From the NCBI GenBank assembly GCA_934702355.1, contig CAKUXX010000009.1, positions 1 through 64,000 on the forward strand: 64,000 nucleotides of DNA, written 5' to 3'. This document shows, piece by piece, positions 50,973 through 59,946 of the stretch. The notes under the pieces are model-generated. The model made no database searches, was not told the DNA's origin, and saw only the letters and a list, made by a program, of their open reading frames with translations. The position numbers and the translations under genes were made by a program. The stretch comes from an uncultured Methanomassiliicoccales archaeon (lineage in GTDB: Archaea; Thermoplasmatota; Thermoplasmata; Methanomassiliicoccales; Methanomethylophilaceae). Each line of letters opens with the position of its first letter. Position 1 is the first letter of the stretch.

Positions 50973-52160
50973 TCATTCATCGTTGAACATACGGTCTATC
51001 ATCCATTCTGTATCGAATTTGATGATATCGTCGTATTCCTGTCCGTTGCATACGAATGCTATGGGTTTCCCGATGGTGTGTGCGATGGACAGTGCCGCAC
51101 CGCCTTTGGCATCCGTATCGATCTTTGTGAGAATCACTGCATCGATCCCGATCGCCGCGTCGAAGACCTTCGCCTGTTCTATGGCATCATTGCCTGCCAG
51201 GGAGTCTCCAACGAAGACCTTCAGGTCGGGTTTGGCGATCCTGACGATCTTCTTCATCTCTTCGATCAGGTTGTTGTTAGTCTGCATCCTGCCTGCAGTG
51301 TCGATGAGGACGACATCCTTGCGTTTGGACTTCGCGTGCTCGATGGCATCGAAGGCCACGGCCGAAGGGTCTGCGTCGTGAGCCTGCTTCACGATCTTGC
51401 ATCCGAGTTTGTCGGAGTGGATGGTGAGCTGCTCTATCGCTCCCGCCCTGAATGTGTCGCAGGCGGCGAGCACGACGGTCTGTCCGTTCTTCTGGATGCG
51501 GTTGGCGATCTTGGCGATCGCAGTGGTCTTTCCCGTTCCGTTGATACCGACGAACATGATGACGGTCGGTTTCTTCTGCTCGGTAAGCCATTCATCGAAG
51601 TTGAATTCGTTTATCTTGAGGACGTCTCTGACGGCATCCTTCACGGAAAGCTCCACGACCTGCTCCAATGTGTATGAGCGGTCGTATTTCTTGCCGAGAA
51701 GGTTCTCGCGGACTCCTTTCTTGATCTCCTCCACCACAGGGTAAGCAACGTCTGCTTCCAGGAGGATGATCTCCAGTTCGTCCAGGATCTCGTCGAGGGG
51801 ATCCTCTTTGATCTTCTTTCCGGAGTCGGAGACGACCGAGGACTGGTCCGCCGCAGAATGGGATTCCTTCTTGGCCTCCTTCTTCTCCTGCTTGCGGAGT
51901 TTGAGAAGCTCCTTCCTGGAGAGCTTGGGCTCTTCCTTCGGAGACTCCGCGACAGGTTCGCTGCGGGGCGCCTCTTCGGGGGTCTCCTCGACCTCTTTCC
52001 TGACTTCGGGTGCGGAAGGGACCGCTTCCTCTTTGACGGGCTCTACGCTCGGCTCGGGAACATGCTCGGGTTCCTCAGGCTTGTAGACCTTCTCCTCATC
52101 CAGGTTCTTGTTCGCCTTGGAGAAGAGGTTCTTCATCTTTGACTTGAGGGACTCGAACAT
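50973..52160 (-). CDS. ftsY: Signal recognition particle receptor FtsY
   Basis: GTPase that receives SRP-ribosome complexes at the membrane. 395 residues: an N-terminal amphipathic start (MFESLKSKMKNLF) and an acidic, Pro/Glu-rich region (about 20-115), then the NG domain with GINGTGKTT (G1), DTFRAGAIEQL, DTAGR (G3) and TKID (G4). ATG at 52160 follows GGTGA; the longer frame from 52226 runs into the prefoldin gene. Last gene of LX-pfdA-ftsY, a classic archaeal order. Confidence 0.95.
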   Translation of the reverse strand: MFESLKSKMKNLFSKANKNLDEEKVYKPEEPEHVPEPSVEPVKEEAVPSAPEVRKEVEETPEEAPRSEPVAESPKEEPKLSRKELLKLRKQEKKEAKKESHSAADQSSVVSDSGKKIKEDPLDEILDELEIILLEADVAYPVVEEIKKGVRENLLGKKYDRSYTLEQVVELSVKDAVRDVLKINEFNFDEWLTEQKKPTVIMFVGINGTGKTTAIAKIANRIQKNGQTVVLAACDTFRAGAIEQLTIHSDKLGCKIVKQAHDADPSAVAFDAIEHAKSKRKDVVLIDTAGRMQTNNNLIEEMKKIVRIAKPDLKVFVGDSLAGNDAIEQAKVFDAAIGIDAVILTKIDTDAKGGAALSIAHTIGKPIAFVCNGQEYDDIIKFDTEWMIDRMFNDE

Positions 52161-52170
52161 GTTCACCGCC

Positions 52171-52605
52171 TCACTGTTGTTTGTCCATCGCAGCCTGCCT
52201 GTTAGCATATTCATGCTGGATGGCATTGCTGAGTTCGGACAGAGCGTTCTGTGCCTCGTTGAGGGCTTCCACGGTCTTCTTCAGGGCCTCGTTGATCTCG
52301 GCGCCGTTCGCGTCCATGTATTCGATGGAATCCGACACATCCTTCTCGACGGACACGTTGGATCCTACGCCTACAACGACGTTCCTGTTGCCGGTCACCT
52401 TGACCGGAATGAACGACATCGCTCCGACGGGAACAAGGATCTCGTCTCCGTCTTTGGCGTCCCTGAATGCCTTGATGGCATCGGATGCCATGGTGACTTC
52501 GTCCAATGAAACGCGGAGAACCTGGACCTGGCGGCTGAGAGCCTCAACCCTTTCCTTGTATGATTCCATCACGGCGATGGCCTGACGGAGCTCGTTGTCT
52601 TCCAA
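52171..52605 (-). CDS. pfdA: Prefoldin alpha subunit
   Basis: Chaperone subunit that passes unfolded proteins to the thermosome. 144 residues with two long coiled-coil helices (about 1-50 and 95-140) flanking the beta barrel segment EILVPVGAMSFIPVKVTGNRNVVVGVG. Directly downstream of LX (2 bases) and upstream of ftsY. Confidence 0.94.
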   Translation of the reverse strand: MEDNELRQAIAVMESYKERVEALSRQVQVLRVSLDEVTMASDAIKAFRDAKDGDEILVPVGAMSFIPVKVTGNRNVVVGVGSNVSVEKDVSDSIEYMDANGAEINEALKKTVEALNEAQNALSELSNAIQHEYANRQAAMDKQQ

Positions 52606-52607
52606 GT

Positions 52608-52832
52608 TTACTCACCAATCTGGTATTTTACGAGGTGACTCTCGACCTGGTCTGCAGGAATCTCGGTGACGTCGGTGATCTCGATCTCCCATCTCTTGAG
52701 CTTGTGCTTGCTTCCGATGGTGGAGAGGGCCTTCTCTTTAACTGCGGCCTCGTCCTCGGCTGCCATCTCGATGGAGAAGGGCTGTCTCTTCCTGGGGTCT
52801 GCGTAGTTTCCTGTGACACGGAATGCTTTCAT
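52608..52832 (-). CDS. rplX: 50S ribosomal protein LX (L18Ae/L20A)
   Basis: Small archaeal large-subunit protein, 74 residues, beginning MKAFRVTGNYADPRKRQPF with the conserved KxFxVxG start and GSKHKLKRWEIEI block. First gene of the operon, with 144 bases to the divergent transporter gene. Confidence 0.93.
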   Translation of the reverse strand: MKAFRVTGNYADPRKRQPFSIEMAAEDEAAVKEKALSTIGSKHKLKRWEIEITDVTEIPADQVESHLVKYQIGE

Positions 52833-52976
52833 ATTAATTACCTAAAGGGCTGGATTCCCAGCCCGTTTATAAATGTTCGCGTGTTTTATACGTCGTATCG
52901 CGTCCCAATGAAACGATAACCGCAGGATACGGTTCCCGACCTCCTCCGTATATACCCGATGCACATCGGTAAACCC

Positions 52977-54029
52977 ATGGAAGCGGCATCGTTTTTCAGG
53001 AAGAACGGCCCCGGATTGGCGGTCAGTCTGGTCATAGCTGCCGCATCCTGGCTTTTGGTCGATTCGGTGGACGGTATGGAGGTCATCGGTGCTCCCGTCA
53101 TCGCGATATTGGCGGGTATGCTCGTGTTCGCTGCGTTCAGGGGCAGGTCTGTTCCCAACACATCGTTCACGTCCAAGTACGTCCTCCAGTTCTCGGTCGT
53201 CCTCCTCGGATTCGGTCTCAATCTGTCCACAGTCTGTGCGATAGGGCTGTCATCGCTGCCGGTGATCATCTCCACAGTGTCGGTCTCGCTCGTTGTGGCA
53301 TATCTCATGTGCCGCCGTTTCCACACGGATCCCAAGACAGCCACATTGGTGGGTGTCGGGTCATCGATCTGCGGTGGATCCGCAATAGCGGCCGCTGCAC
53401 CCGTCATCAAAGCAGATGACGGAACCGTTGCCCAATCGATATCGGTCATCTTCCTGTTCAACATCATCGCCGCAGTGGTGTTCCCCACTTTGGGTTCCCT
53501 CATGGGGATGTCGGACGACGGGTTCGCCCTTTTCGCAGGCACGGCAATCAACGACACTTCTTCAGTCACCGCTGCCGCGTCCACATGGGATGCGATGCAC
53601 GGGACCGGTCATCTGGTCTTGGATTCGGCCACCATCGTGAAGCTGACCCGTACGCTCTTCATCATACCGATCGTGGTCGTGCTCTCCGTTCTCGTGGCCC
53701 GCAGGACCGATGAGGGTTCCGACGGCAAGGGGCACGTCATGCGTGCATTCCCCAAGTTCGTGCTGTTCTTCATACTGGCATCCCTGATCACGACGGTCGC
53801 CTCATCTGTCCTTGCAGGGGATGCGCTCACCGCCGCAGAGGATCTCTTCAGGACCCTGAAGAAGGTCAGTTCGTTCCTCATCGTCGCAGCCATGGCCGCC
53901 ATAGGTCTGAACACCGATGTCGTCCATCTCGTGAAGACCGGTGGGCCCACGATAGCGACAGGTGCTGCATGTTGGGTATCGATCATCCTCGTAAGTCTCG
54001 CCATGCAGGTCCTGATGGGCTCGTGGTGA
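52977..54029 (+). CDS. YeiH/UPF0324-family membrane transporter
   Basis: About 350 residues and ten hydrophobic segments. Family marks: GVGSSICGGSAIAAAAPVIKA and GTAINDTSSVTAAAS, with KLTRTLFIIP near 220. Members are described as putative sulfate or small-anion exporters; the substrate here is open. The ATG at 52977 lies 25 bases after GTATATAC (52948-52955) and has no ribosome site, arguing for a leaderless start; an ATG at 52959 is also in frame. Confidence 0.88.
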   Translation: MEAASFFRKNGPGLAVSLVIAAASWLLVDSVDGMEVIGAPVIAILAGMLVFAAFRGRSVPNTSFTSKYVLQFSVVLLGFGLNLSTVCAIGLSSLPVIISTVSVSLVVAYLMCRRFHTDPKTATLVGVGSSICGGSAIAAAAPVIKADDGTVAQSISVIFLFNIIAAVVFPTLGSLMGMSDDGFALFAGTAINDTSSVTAAASTWDAMHGTGHLVLDSATIVKLTRTLFIIPIVVVLSVLVARRTDEGSDGKGHVMRAFPKFVLFFILASLITTVASSVLAGDALTAAEDLFRTLKKVSSFLIVAAMAAIGLNTDVVHLVKTGGPTIATGAACWVSIILVSLAMQVLMGSW

Positions 54030-54066
54030 GTCCCATATCCATCGGACGAAGCGATGTGCCAGCATA

Positions 54067-55296
54067 TCAGAAAAGCTTCTTCTGGAGTTCGTTCTCCGAG
54101 GCGAATCCGAAGTCCGCCATCTTCCTTCCGATCAGGAAGACAGCAGCGAATTCGGGGACCTCGGTCTCCCCGGACAGGCTGAACTGCTGTCCTTTCATCT
54201 TCAGGGACGCAGGCTTCCTCATCGTGATCTTCACGGGGTCGTCGCTGTACTCCTTGGGCACGGCCATCTCAAGCGGGTCGAAGTCCGTCAGCTGCTCCCT
54301 GGTTATGGGAGTGACCCTCAGGCCGCTCTTCCCGTGCACCGAGCCCGGCAGACGGATGAGCCTCTTGATATCGGCGGTGACCGGTTCGTCGACCTCTCCG
54401 GACAGGCGGTAGGCGACATCCTCCTTCATCACCTTGACCAGCATGTTCTGGGTGGATGTGGACAGCGCGGCCATCGTGTTCTTGGAGAACAGCATCCCCC
54501 TGGACTTCTTCAGCTCTTCCTGAGCCTTGAGGACGGTCTTGGAATCGCTTCCCTTGATGCTCGGATACTCTTTCTTGATGGCCTTCACGTCGGTATCGCA
54601 GAAATCGTTGACGACGTCCATCAGACCGTTCCTCATACGGAGTTTCCATCCTCCCGAATCGGCAGGCGGTATGAGGCGGTCCTTGGCGATGTTGGTCCTC
54701 ACTCCCGAACCGGTGACGATCTTGGATGTCGGCACCCTGTTGTACGGGAACACCCAGTCTATGTTGAGTCCCGTTCCGGTGATGTAGTCCACCAATTCCC
54801 TTCTCTCGTGGGTTCCGAGGCCCATGACGTCGGGGGTCCTGACATGAGCATGGTATCCCCTTCCGCCGGAGAACGTAATGTGGACCTGTTCCTCGGAGAA
54901 TCCGAGGTCGTTCAGAAGGAACGAATCGACCAGGTTGATCATCTCCTTCCTGATCTGGAGAAGCATCTCGGAATATGTCATCGACACCGCTCCGTCCAAA
55001 TGGTCGGCGTCGAGGTCGAAGATCAGTTCCGCACCCAGCCATTCCTTCTCGTCCATCGTGGGCGCATCGGGTTTGCGGTAGTAGGATGTGGAATAGTAGC
55101 TGTGGGAAGGCACCTGGCCAAGCATGAACCTGTGTAGCTCCTCGGGATTCGGGAACGATACGTGCCTCTGCACGTAGGTCTTGTCGAAGAACATGAACCC
55201 GAACTCCCTCCTGGTGAACCTGTCAGGCAGAATCGGCGTGTTCGCCCGATAGTATTTCCTGAATGACTTCAGCAGGAAGCGTGCGTTCGAATCCAT
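54067..55296 (-). CDS. priS: DNA primase catalytic small subunit PriS
   Basis: Synthesises replication primers. 409 residues with the catalytic DxD in IFDLDADH, the SGGRGYHAHVR phosphate-binding motif, the third Asp region DIKRLIRLPGSVHGKSGL, and zinc-ligand positions around the knuckle that are not all obvious. Longer than some archaeal PriS because of the C-terminal 60 residues. Not adjacent to priL (3348-4436). 96 bases separate it from the divergent TatD gene. Confidence 0.95.
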   Translation of the reverse strand: MDSNARFLLKSFRKYYRANTPILPDRFTRREFGFMFFDKTYVQRHVSFPNPEELHRFMLGQVPSHSYYSTSYYRKPDAPTMDEKEWLGAELIFDLDADHLDGAVSMTYSEMLLQIRKEMINLVDSFLLNDLGFSEEQVHITFSGGRGYHAHVRTPDVMGLGTHERRELVDYITGTGLNIDWVFPYNRVPTSKIVTGSGVRTNIAKDRLIPPADSGGWKLRMRNGLMDVVNDFCDTDVKAIKKEYPSIKGSDSKTVLKAQEELKKSRGMLFSKNTMAALSTSTQNMLVKVMKEDVAYRLSGEVDEPVTADIKRLIRLPGSVHGKSGLRVTPITREQLTDFDPLEMAVPKEYSDDPVKITMRKPASLKMKGQQFSLSGETEVPEFAAVFLIGRKMADFGFASENELQKKLF

Positions 55297-55392
55297 CGGA
55301 AGGTCATGTGCTTGTACTCTATAAAATGGGTCTCAACACAGTTCCGTTGCATCCATCTGACCTCTCTTATACTAGGACTCAATCTTCGGGGC

Positions 55393-56229
55393 ATGGCTGA
55401 ACAGGTCCCGGTGTACGACAACCATATCCATATGAGTCCGTCCGGTCGCAATGTCGAGGCTCTGAAGGAGTTCGAGGCCGCGGGCGGTACGGGGTTGACC
55501 CTGGTTACGCTTCCGTATCCGGAGGTCCGCATCACCGACGGATCCGATTTCAGCAGGTCCTATGAGATCACTTACGGACTGGCCGCGAAGGCCCGCGAGG
55601 AGACATCGCTGGAGATCAACATCGCCGTCGGACCGTATCCCGTCCTCCTGATCCATCTTGCCGAGGCATACGGTCTGGAGAAGGCCGAGGAGATGATGGT
55701 CCGCGGGATGGAGGATGCCGGCAGGGCCGTGGCCGAAGGGCGCGCCGTAGCGATAGGCGAGATAGGGCGTCCCCACTTCCCTGTATCCGATGAGATACGC
55801 GAAGCCTCCGACCGCATCCTTCTCACGGGAATGCAGATCGCCAGGGAGAACGACTGTCCGGTGATCATACACTGCGAGTCCGAGGATGATACCTGCACGT
55901 CTCTGGCCGATCTGGCGGATCGGGCGCATCTCGACCGCGGATTGGTGATCAAGCACTCCGCTCCCCCATGGGTCACACCCGAAGAGAACTCGGGGCTCAT
56001 GCCCTCGATCCCCGCATCGAAGACGAACATGCGCGAGGCGTACGGGAAGGGAACGGACCGTTTCATGATGGAGACCGATTACATCGACGATCCGGCCAAG
56101 CCCGGCGCGATAATGTCCGTGACGACGGTGCCCAAGAGGGTGCGTGCCTGGTTGGCCAACGGCGAGGTCCCGGTCGAGAGCATCCATAGGATATGCGGGG
56201 ACATCCCGAATTCACTTTACAGGAGATGA
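55393..56229 (+). CDS. TatD-related metal-dependent hydrolase
   Basis: 278-residue amidohydrolase-fold protein. Metal ligands are visible in YDNHIHM (HxH), IGEIGRPHFP (Glu), VIIHCES (His) and METDYID (Asp), the TatD order, although the spacing and the extra GLAAKAREETSLEINIAVGPYP region set it apart from DNase TatD. ATG at 55393 lies 25 bases after CTTATACT with no ribosome site. The next gene starts 5 bases after its stop, so the two form an operon. Confidence 0.84.
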   Translation: MAEQVPVYDNHIHMSPSGRNVEALKEFEAAGGTGLTLVTLPYPEVRITDGSDFSRSYEITYGLAAKAREETSLEINIAVGPYPVLLIHLAEAYGLEKAEEMMVRGMEDAGRAVAEGRAVAIGEIGRPHFPVSDEIREASDRILLTGMQIARENDCPVIIHCESEDDTCTSLADLADRAHLDRGLVIKHSAPPWVTPEENSGLMPSIPASKTNMREAYGKGTDRFMMETDYIDDPAKPGAIMSVTTVPKRVRAWLANGEVPVESIHRICGDIPNSLYRR

Positions 56230-56233
56230 TCAG

Positions 56234-56965
56234 ATGTCTGTAACCATCACAGGAGTTTACGACGAAGGCGCGATCGAGGACACCTCCCTGATCGGGGCGA
56301 AGGGATTCTCGGTGCTGATAGACACCGGCGACGGAAAGGTCCTTGTGGACACCGGGATGAGGAACAGGTACCTCAGGCATAATTTGGAGAATCTGGACAT
56401 AGATCCCGAGTCGATAGATGCGCTGGTCATCACACAGTACCACAAGGACAACTGCGGGGCCGTGAACGGGCTTCTGGACATGAGGGAGACTCCGCTGAAG
56501 GTCTATGCGATGCAGCAGCTGTTCGAGCAGAAGAGGATGCTCGGCGGGAAGATGTTCGTGTCCGAGGACAACCTTTCCAAGGTCGATCCGGACACAGGCG
56601 ACGGATGGTTCGAGGTCATCCCCGGGGTGGAGGTCACACCGTACTACGACGGAGAGAGGTTCGTCGTCGTTAAAGGCAAGAGGATGACGATCGTCTCCGG
56701 ACGCGGGAATGCCGGGCCGTCGGTGCCTATGAAGGCGTTCTATGACAGATACGGCAGATATCCGGATGCTTATCTCGGCTCCGTGCTCCTGGAGAAGAGG
56801 AAGAAGGACGTTGCCGCATCGTATGCGAACGAGTTCGACGCCTGCGGATGCAAGATCCTGTATCTGAACCACGCGACGGGCCGCGACGGGATGCTGAACC
56901 TCCGCACGAACCTCGGTCTGGACGGAGTCAAAGACTACTATGTCGGCTCTGTGTACAAAGGCTGA
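56234..56965 (+). CDS. Metallo-beta-lactamase-fold protein with degenerate metal site
   Basis: 243 residues resembling the COG1237 group (GFSVLIDTGDGKVLVDTG, IDALVITQYHKDNCGAVNGL, and the closing LNHATGRDGM...YYVGSVYKG). The metal motif HxHxDH is replaced by Gln68-x-His70-x-Asp72-Asn73, and the later GCSH/HCTG positions read SGRGN and NHATG. It is therefore unlikely to bind two metals in the usual way. AGGAGATGAT, overlapping the TatD stop, is a strong ribosome site, so both proteins are made together. Function unknown. Confidence 0.75.
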   Translation: MSVTITGVYDEGAIEDTSLIGAKGFSVLIDTGDGKVLVDTGMRNRYLRHNLENLDIDPESIDALVITQYHKDNCGAVNGLLDMRETPLKVYAMQQLFEQKRMLGGKMFVSEDNLSKVDPDTGDGWFEVIPGVEVTPYYDGERFVVVKGKRMTIVSGRGNAGPSVPMKAFYDRYGRYPDAYLGSVLLEKRKKDVAASYANEFDACGCKILYLNHATGRDGMLNLRTNLGLDGVKDYYVGSVYKG

Positions 56966-57029
56966 GCAGACCCGAAGCGTTCATGATATCATTTATATAG
57001 GGTATCGCAACAATTCCTCTCCGATAAAT

Positions 57030-57917
57030 ATGCACTGGCGTATAAGGACCGCAGTGATGTTCGTAGCTATGACGGGATTGCTCGTCATAATAGGTGCATT
57101 GGTAGGTTCGGTGTTCGGGAACTGGATCTACGGTCTGACCGCGATGCTGGCAGTCTCGATACTGTTCAACCTCTTCGCATATTTCTTCTCCAAGAACATG
57201 GCCTTGTCGGCTAACAAGGTCCGTTTGGTTACCAGAGAGGAAGAGCCCAGGCTGTACAGGATCGTCGAGGGTCTCGTCGAGAAGGCCGGACTCCCTATGC
57301 CCGAGGTGGGAATCTCCGAACTTCCGATGCCCAATGCTTTCGCAACGGGACGCAACCCGAAGAACGCGGCAGTCGTCGCTACCAGACAACTGATGAATCT
57401 TCTCAATGACGATGAGCTGGAAGGCGTCATGGCCCACGAGCTGTCCCACGTCAAGAACAGGGACATCCTCGTCATGTCCGTCGCTTCCACGATGGCATCC
57501 CTGGTGGCATACGTTACGAGGATGGCCGTCTACGCAGCGATGTTCAACAACAATAACAACAACGGTGGCAACTTCCTGATTGCGATCCTGGCAGATGTCA
57601 CACTTCCCATAGCTGCTATGCTCATCCAGCTCGGAGTCTCGAGGAACAGGGAGTATCTGGCCGACGAATCCGGAGCAAGGCTTACCGGAAAGCCCATGGC
57701 CCTCGCCGATGCGCTCACGAGGATCGAGTCGGGATGTTCTGCAAGGACCAACGACTACGACAACCCGTCGGCGGCCAACATGTGGATCTCCAACCCCTTC
57801 GGGATGAAGAAGATGTCCGGTCTGATGAACCTCTTCCGCACACACCCCTCCACTCCTGACAGGATCGAGAGGCTCAAGAAGCTGGATGAGGAGATCAACG
57901 GACCCTACAACTACTGA
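57030..57917 (+). CDS. htpX: Membrane zinc protease HtpX (M48)
   Basis: Quality-control metalloprotease of the membrane. 295 residues with two N-terminal membrane helices (about 9-50), the zinc motif HELSH (about residue 140), a second helix pair around 155-205 split by an Asn repeat (FNNNNNNGG), and the third ligand Glu in NREYLADESGA. ATG at 57030 is preceded by TATA-like CATTTATATAGGG at 56987-56999. Ends in a strong hairpin. Confidence 0.93.
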   Translation: MHWRIRTAVMFVAMTGLLVIIGALVGSVFGNWIYGLTAMLAVSILFNLFAYFFSKNMALSANKVRLVTREEEPRLYRIVEGLVEKAGLPMPEVGISELPMPNAFATGRNPKNAAVVATRQLMNLLNDDELEGVMAHELSHVKNRDILVMSVASTMASLVAYVTRMAVYAAMFNNNNNNGGNFLIAILADVTLPIAAMLIQLGVSRNREYLADESGARLTGKPMALADALTRIESGCSARTNDYDNPSAANMWISNPFGMKKMSGLMNLFRTHPSTPDRIERLKKLDEEINGPYNY

Positions 57918-57937
57918 GCAAGAAAACAAGAGAAAAG

Positions 57938-57959
57938 CCCGGGTGGCCCTCCACCCGGG
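57938..57959. terminator. Bidirectional hairpin between htpX and the HPS-RraA gene
   Basis: CCCGGGTGG-CCCT-CCACCCGGG, a perfect 9-bp stem between convergent stop codons. Confidence 0.6.
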
Positions 57960-57970
57960 AAATTACCGTT

Positions 57971-59263
57971 TTATTGGACGGGCTCCCATTTGGAGAGCTC
58001 GTTTACCTTTGAGAGCGTGGATCCTCTGCGGATCTCCTCTCTCGTCCTGTTCTCCCTTTCGTGGACGTCTATCGCACGGTTGGCGACCTCGACGGCCATC
58101 TCCTTGGGGATCACGACGATTCCGCTCTCGTCTCCGACGATCCAGTCCCCTGTACGGACCCTCTGTCCTCCGACGGTGATCTCGATCCCTATTCCGCCGT
58201 ATCCTTTCGGCTCGCCGGCACAGGGTGCGACGGTCCTGGAGAATGCGGGGAATTCGAGTTCGCGGATGTCGTCGATGTCCCTTACGGCACCGTCTATGAC
58301 TATTCCCCTGACTCCGGCCTGGAGCGCGGACCATGAGGCCAGTTCGCCCCATACTGCGACGGGGGCTCCGCCGACATCCACGACGATGACGTCCCCTTCC
58401 TTGGCATGGTCTATCGCCTCGACGGGCTTGGCCCAGTCCCCGTTGCTCGTCTGGACGGTCAGGGCCCTTCCGATGAGCTTCTGCTTGTGGGCGAGGGACT
58501 GCGGCAGGATGCCGAACATGACACCCTGCTTGTGGAATGCATCGGATATGTTGCATGTGGACACCTTGGAGAAGGCTTCGAACAGCTCCTCCTCCCCGTA
58601 CTTCTTGGCGAGGTCCGTATCGACCTTCGCACCGGACAGGGCGGCCTTGATGTCTTCGGCGGCCTTCTTGATGTCCTCGGTCTTGATGATCGCCCCTCCG
58701 ACGATGACGTCCGTTGCGCCTGCTTCCGCATAGAGGCCGGCATTCTCGGCGGTGATGCCTCCGGCCACGGCGATCGGGATGGACACCGCGGACACGATGC
58801 TCCTGAGGACTTCGATGGGAGGTTCCTCGCCGCGCATCTGGGTGTCGATGCCCATGTGCAGGCAGATGTACGAAACTCCGAGTTTTTCCACTTCCACGGA
58901 CCTTTTGACCCTGTCCGGGACGTTGATCATGTCGATCATGATCTCGGCGCCGTACTTCCTTCCGGCCATGACGGCCTCTTCGATGGTGGAATCGTCCGCA
59001 AGGCCCAGGACGGTCACGATGTTGGCTCCCGCCTTGGCCATGATCTCGACTTCGAACGCACCGACATCCATCGTCTTGGTGTCGGCGATGATCTTCTTTC
59101 CCGGGAATTCGCGCCTCAAGGCCCTGACGGCATCTGCACCTTCGCTTTTGATCAGAGGGGTACCAACCTCTATCCAGTCGGCACCGCCTGCGACCGCCTC
59201 TTTGGCGATAACCACTGCCCTGTTCAGCTGCATCAGGTCCAGAGCGACTTGAAGAAACGTCAT
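57971..59263 (-). CDS. 3-hexulose-6-phosphate synthase fused to an RraA-like domain
   Basis: 430 residues. The N-terminal half (1-215) is an orotidine-decarboxylase-fold aldolase: VALDLMQLNRAV, IADTKTMDVG and VAGGITAEN are the 3-hexulose-6-phosphate synthase marks, joining ribulose-5-phosphate and formaldehyde or, in archaea, working in reverse to make pentose. The C-terminal half (about 225-430) is RraA/HMG-aldolase-like with GELASWSALQAGVRGIVIDGAVRD. The fused form is known in euryarchaea. A clear TATA box (GGTATATAAAAT, 59282-59294) is 25 bases before the ATG, so the message should be leaderless. Confidence 0.9.
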   Translation of the reverse strand: MTFLQVALDLMQLNRAVVIAKEAVAGGADWIEVGTPLIKSEGADAVRALRREFPGKKIIADTKTMDVGAFEVEIMAKAGANIVTVLGLADDSTIEEAVMAGRKYGAEIMIDMINVPDRVKRSVEVEKLGVSYICLHMGIDTQMRGEEPPIEVLRSIVSAVSIPIAVAGGITAENAGLYAEAGATDVIVGGAIIKTEDIKKAAEDIKAALSGAKVDTDLAKKYGEEELFEAFSKVSTCNISDAFHKQGVMFGILPQSLAHKQKLIGRALTVQTSNGDWAKPVEAIDHAKEGDVIVVDVGGAPVAVWGELASWSALQAGVRGIVIDGAVRDIDDIRELEFPAFSRTVAPCAGEPKGYGGIGIEITVGGQRVRTGDWIVGDESGIVVIPKEMAVEVANRAIDVHERENRTREEIRRGSTLSKVNELSKWEPVQ

Positions 59264-59469
59264 ATTCGGCTTATTAATTGAATTTTATATACCTTTATCG
59301 ACAGGAAAACGGAAGCCACTCAGCTCGCCCGTCTATCATCAGCGATCAGCTCGATGTAACGATCATCATCGTGGCATCTGCCGGTATGCAGTGATTGGTG
59401 TTAATGATTTCTCGGGACCTCGGTTAATGTTATCTACATACGGGTGATAATGAGCGACAGTGGTTCACG

Positions 59470-59946
59470 ATGTTCAAGAAGAAGGAGAATAAGATTCGTG
59501 TGCTTTTTGTGGATGCCAAGAACGATTTCTCATCGCAGGTCGCCGAGTATTTCACCGCAAAGCTGTTTTCGGAGCTCTACGAGGTGTACAGTGCCGGGCC
59601 CGAGCACGACATCGTGGATTGCGAGATGATCTCCGCAATGTATCAGAACGGAGAGGACATGAGGCGCCAGGTCTCGAAGGACTTCAAGGACGAGGACTAC
59701 CTGAGGAAGGATCAGGAGTACGATTACGTCATCTTCACAGAGAAGCCCGTCTTCGACGAGTGGGCCCCCAAGACCCCCTGGAAGGGGAAGCAGATCCTCG
59801 CACCCATGCGCCAGAGGCTGGATTTCGAGGCCACGGACGATCTCGAGCTCTACAACGAGTACGTCGAGTCCATGAAGGAGATCGAGGCATGGGTGAAGGC
59901 CAACATGGCCGACCCGTCGAAGCTCGCATCGATGGTCTCCGCATGA
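59470..59946 (+). CDS. Low-molecular-weight phosphatase/arsenate reductase fold without catalytic residues
   Basis: 158 residues. The N-terminal strand-loop-helix IRVLFVDAKNDFSSQVAEYF copies the P-loop of LMW tyrosine phosphatases (VLFVCxxNxCRSxxAE), but the nucleophile Cys is Asp15 and the Arg is Ser21. The rest (YDYVIFTEKPVFDEWAP, then the region of the acid loop) keeps the fold. Catalysis by the usual mechanism is excluded; a binding or scaffolding role is possible. The stop overlaps the tsr3 start as ATGA. Confidence 0.75.
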   Translation: MFKKKENKIRVLFVDAKNDFSSQVAEYFTAKLFSELYEVYSAGPEHDIVDCEMISAMYQNGEDMRRQVSKDFKDEDYLRKDQEYDYVIFTEKPVFDEWAPKTPWKGKQILAPMRQRLDFEATDDLELYNEYVESMKEIEAWVKANMADPSKLASMVSA

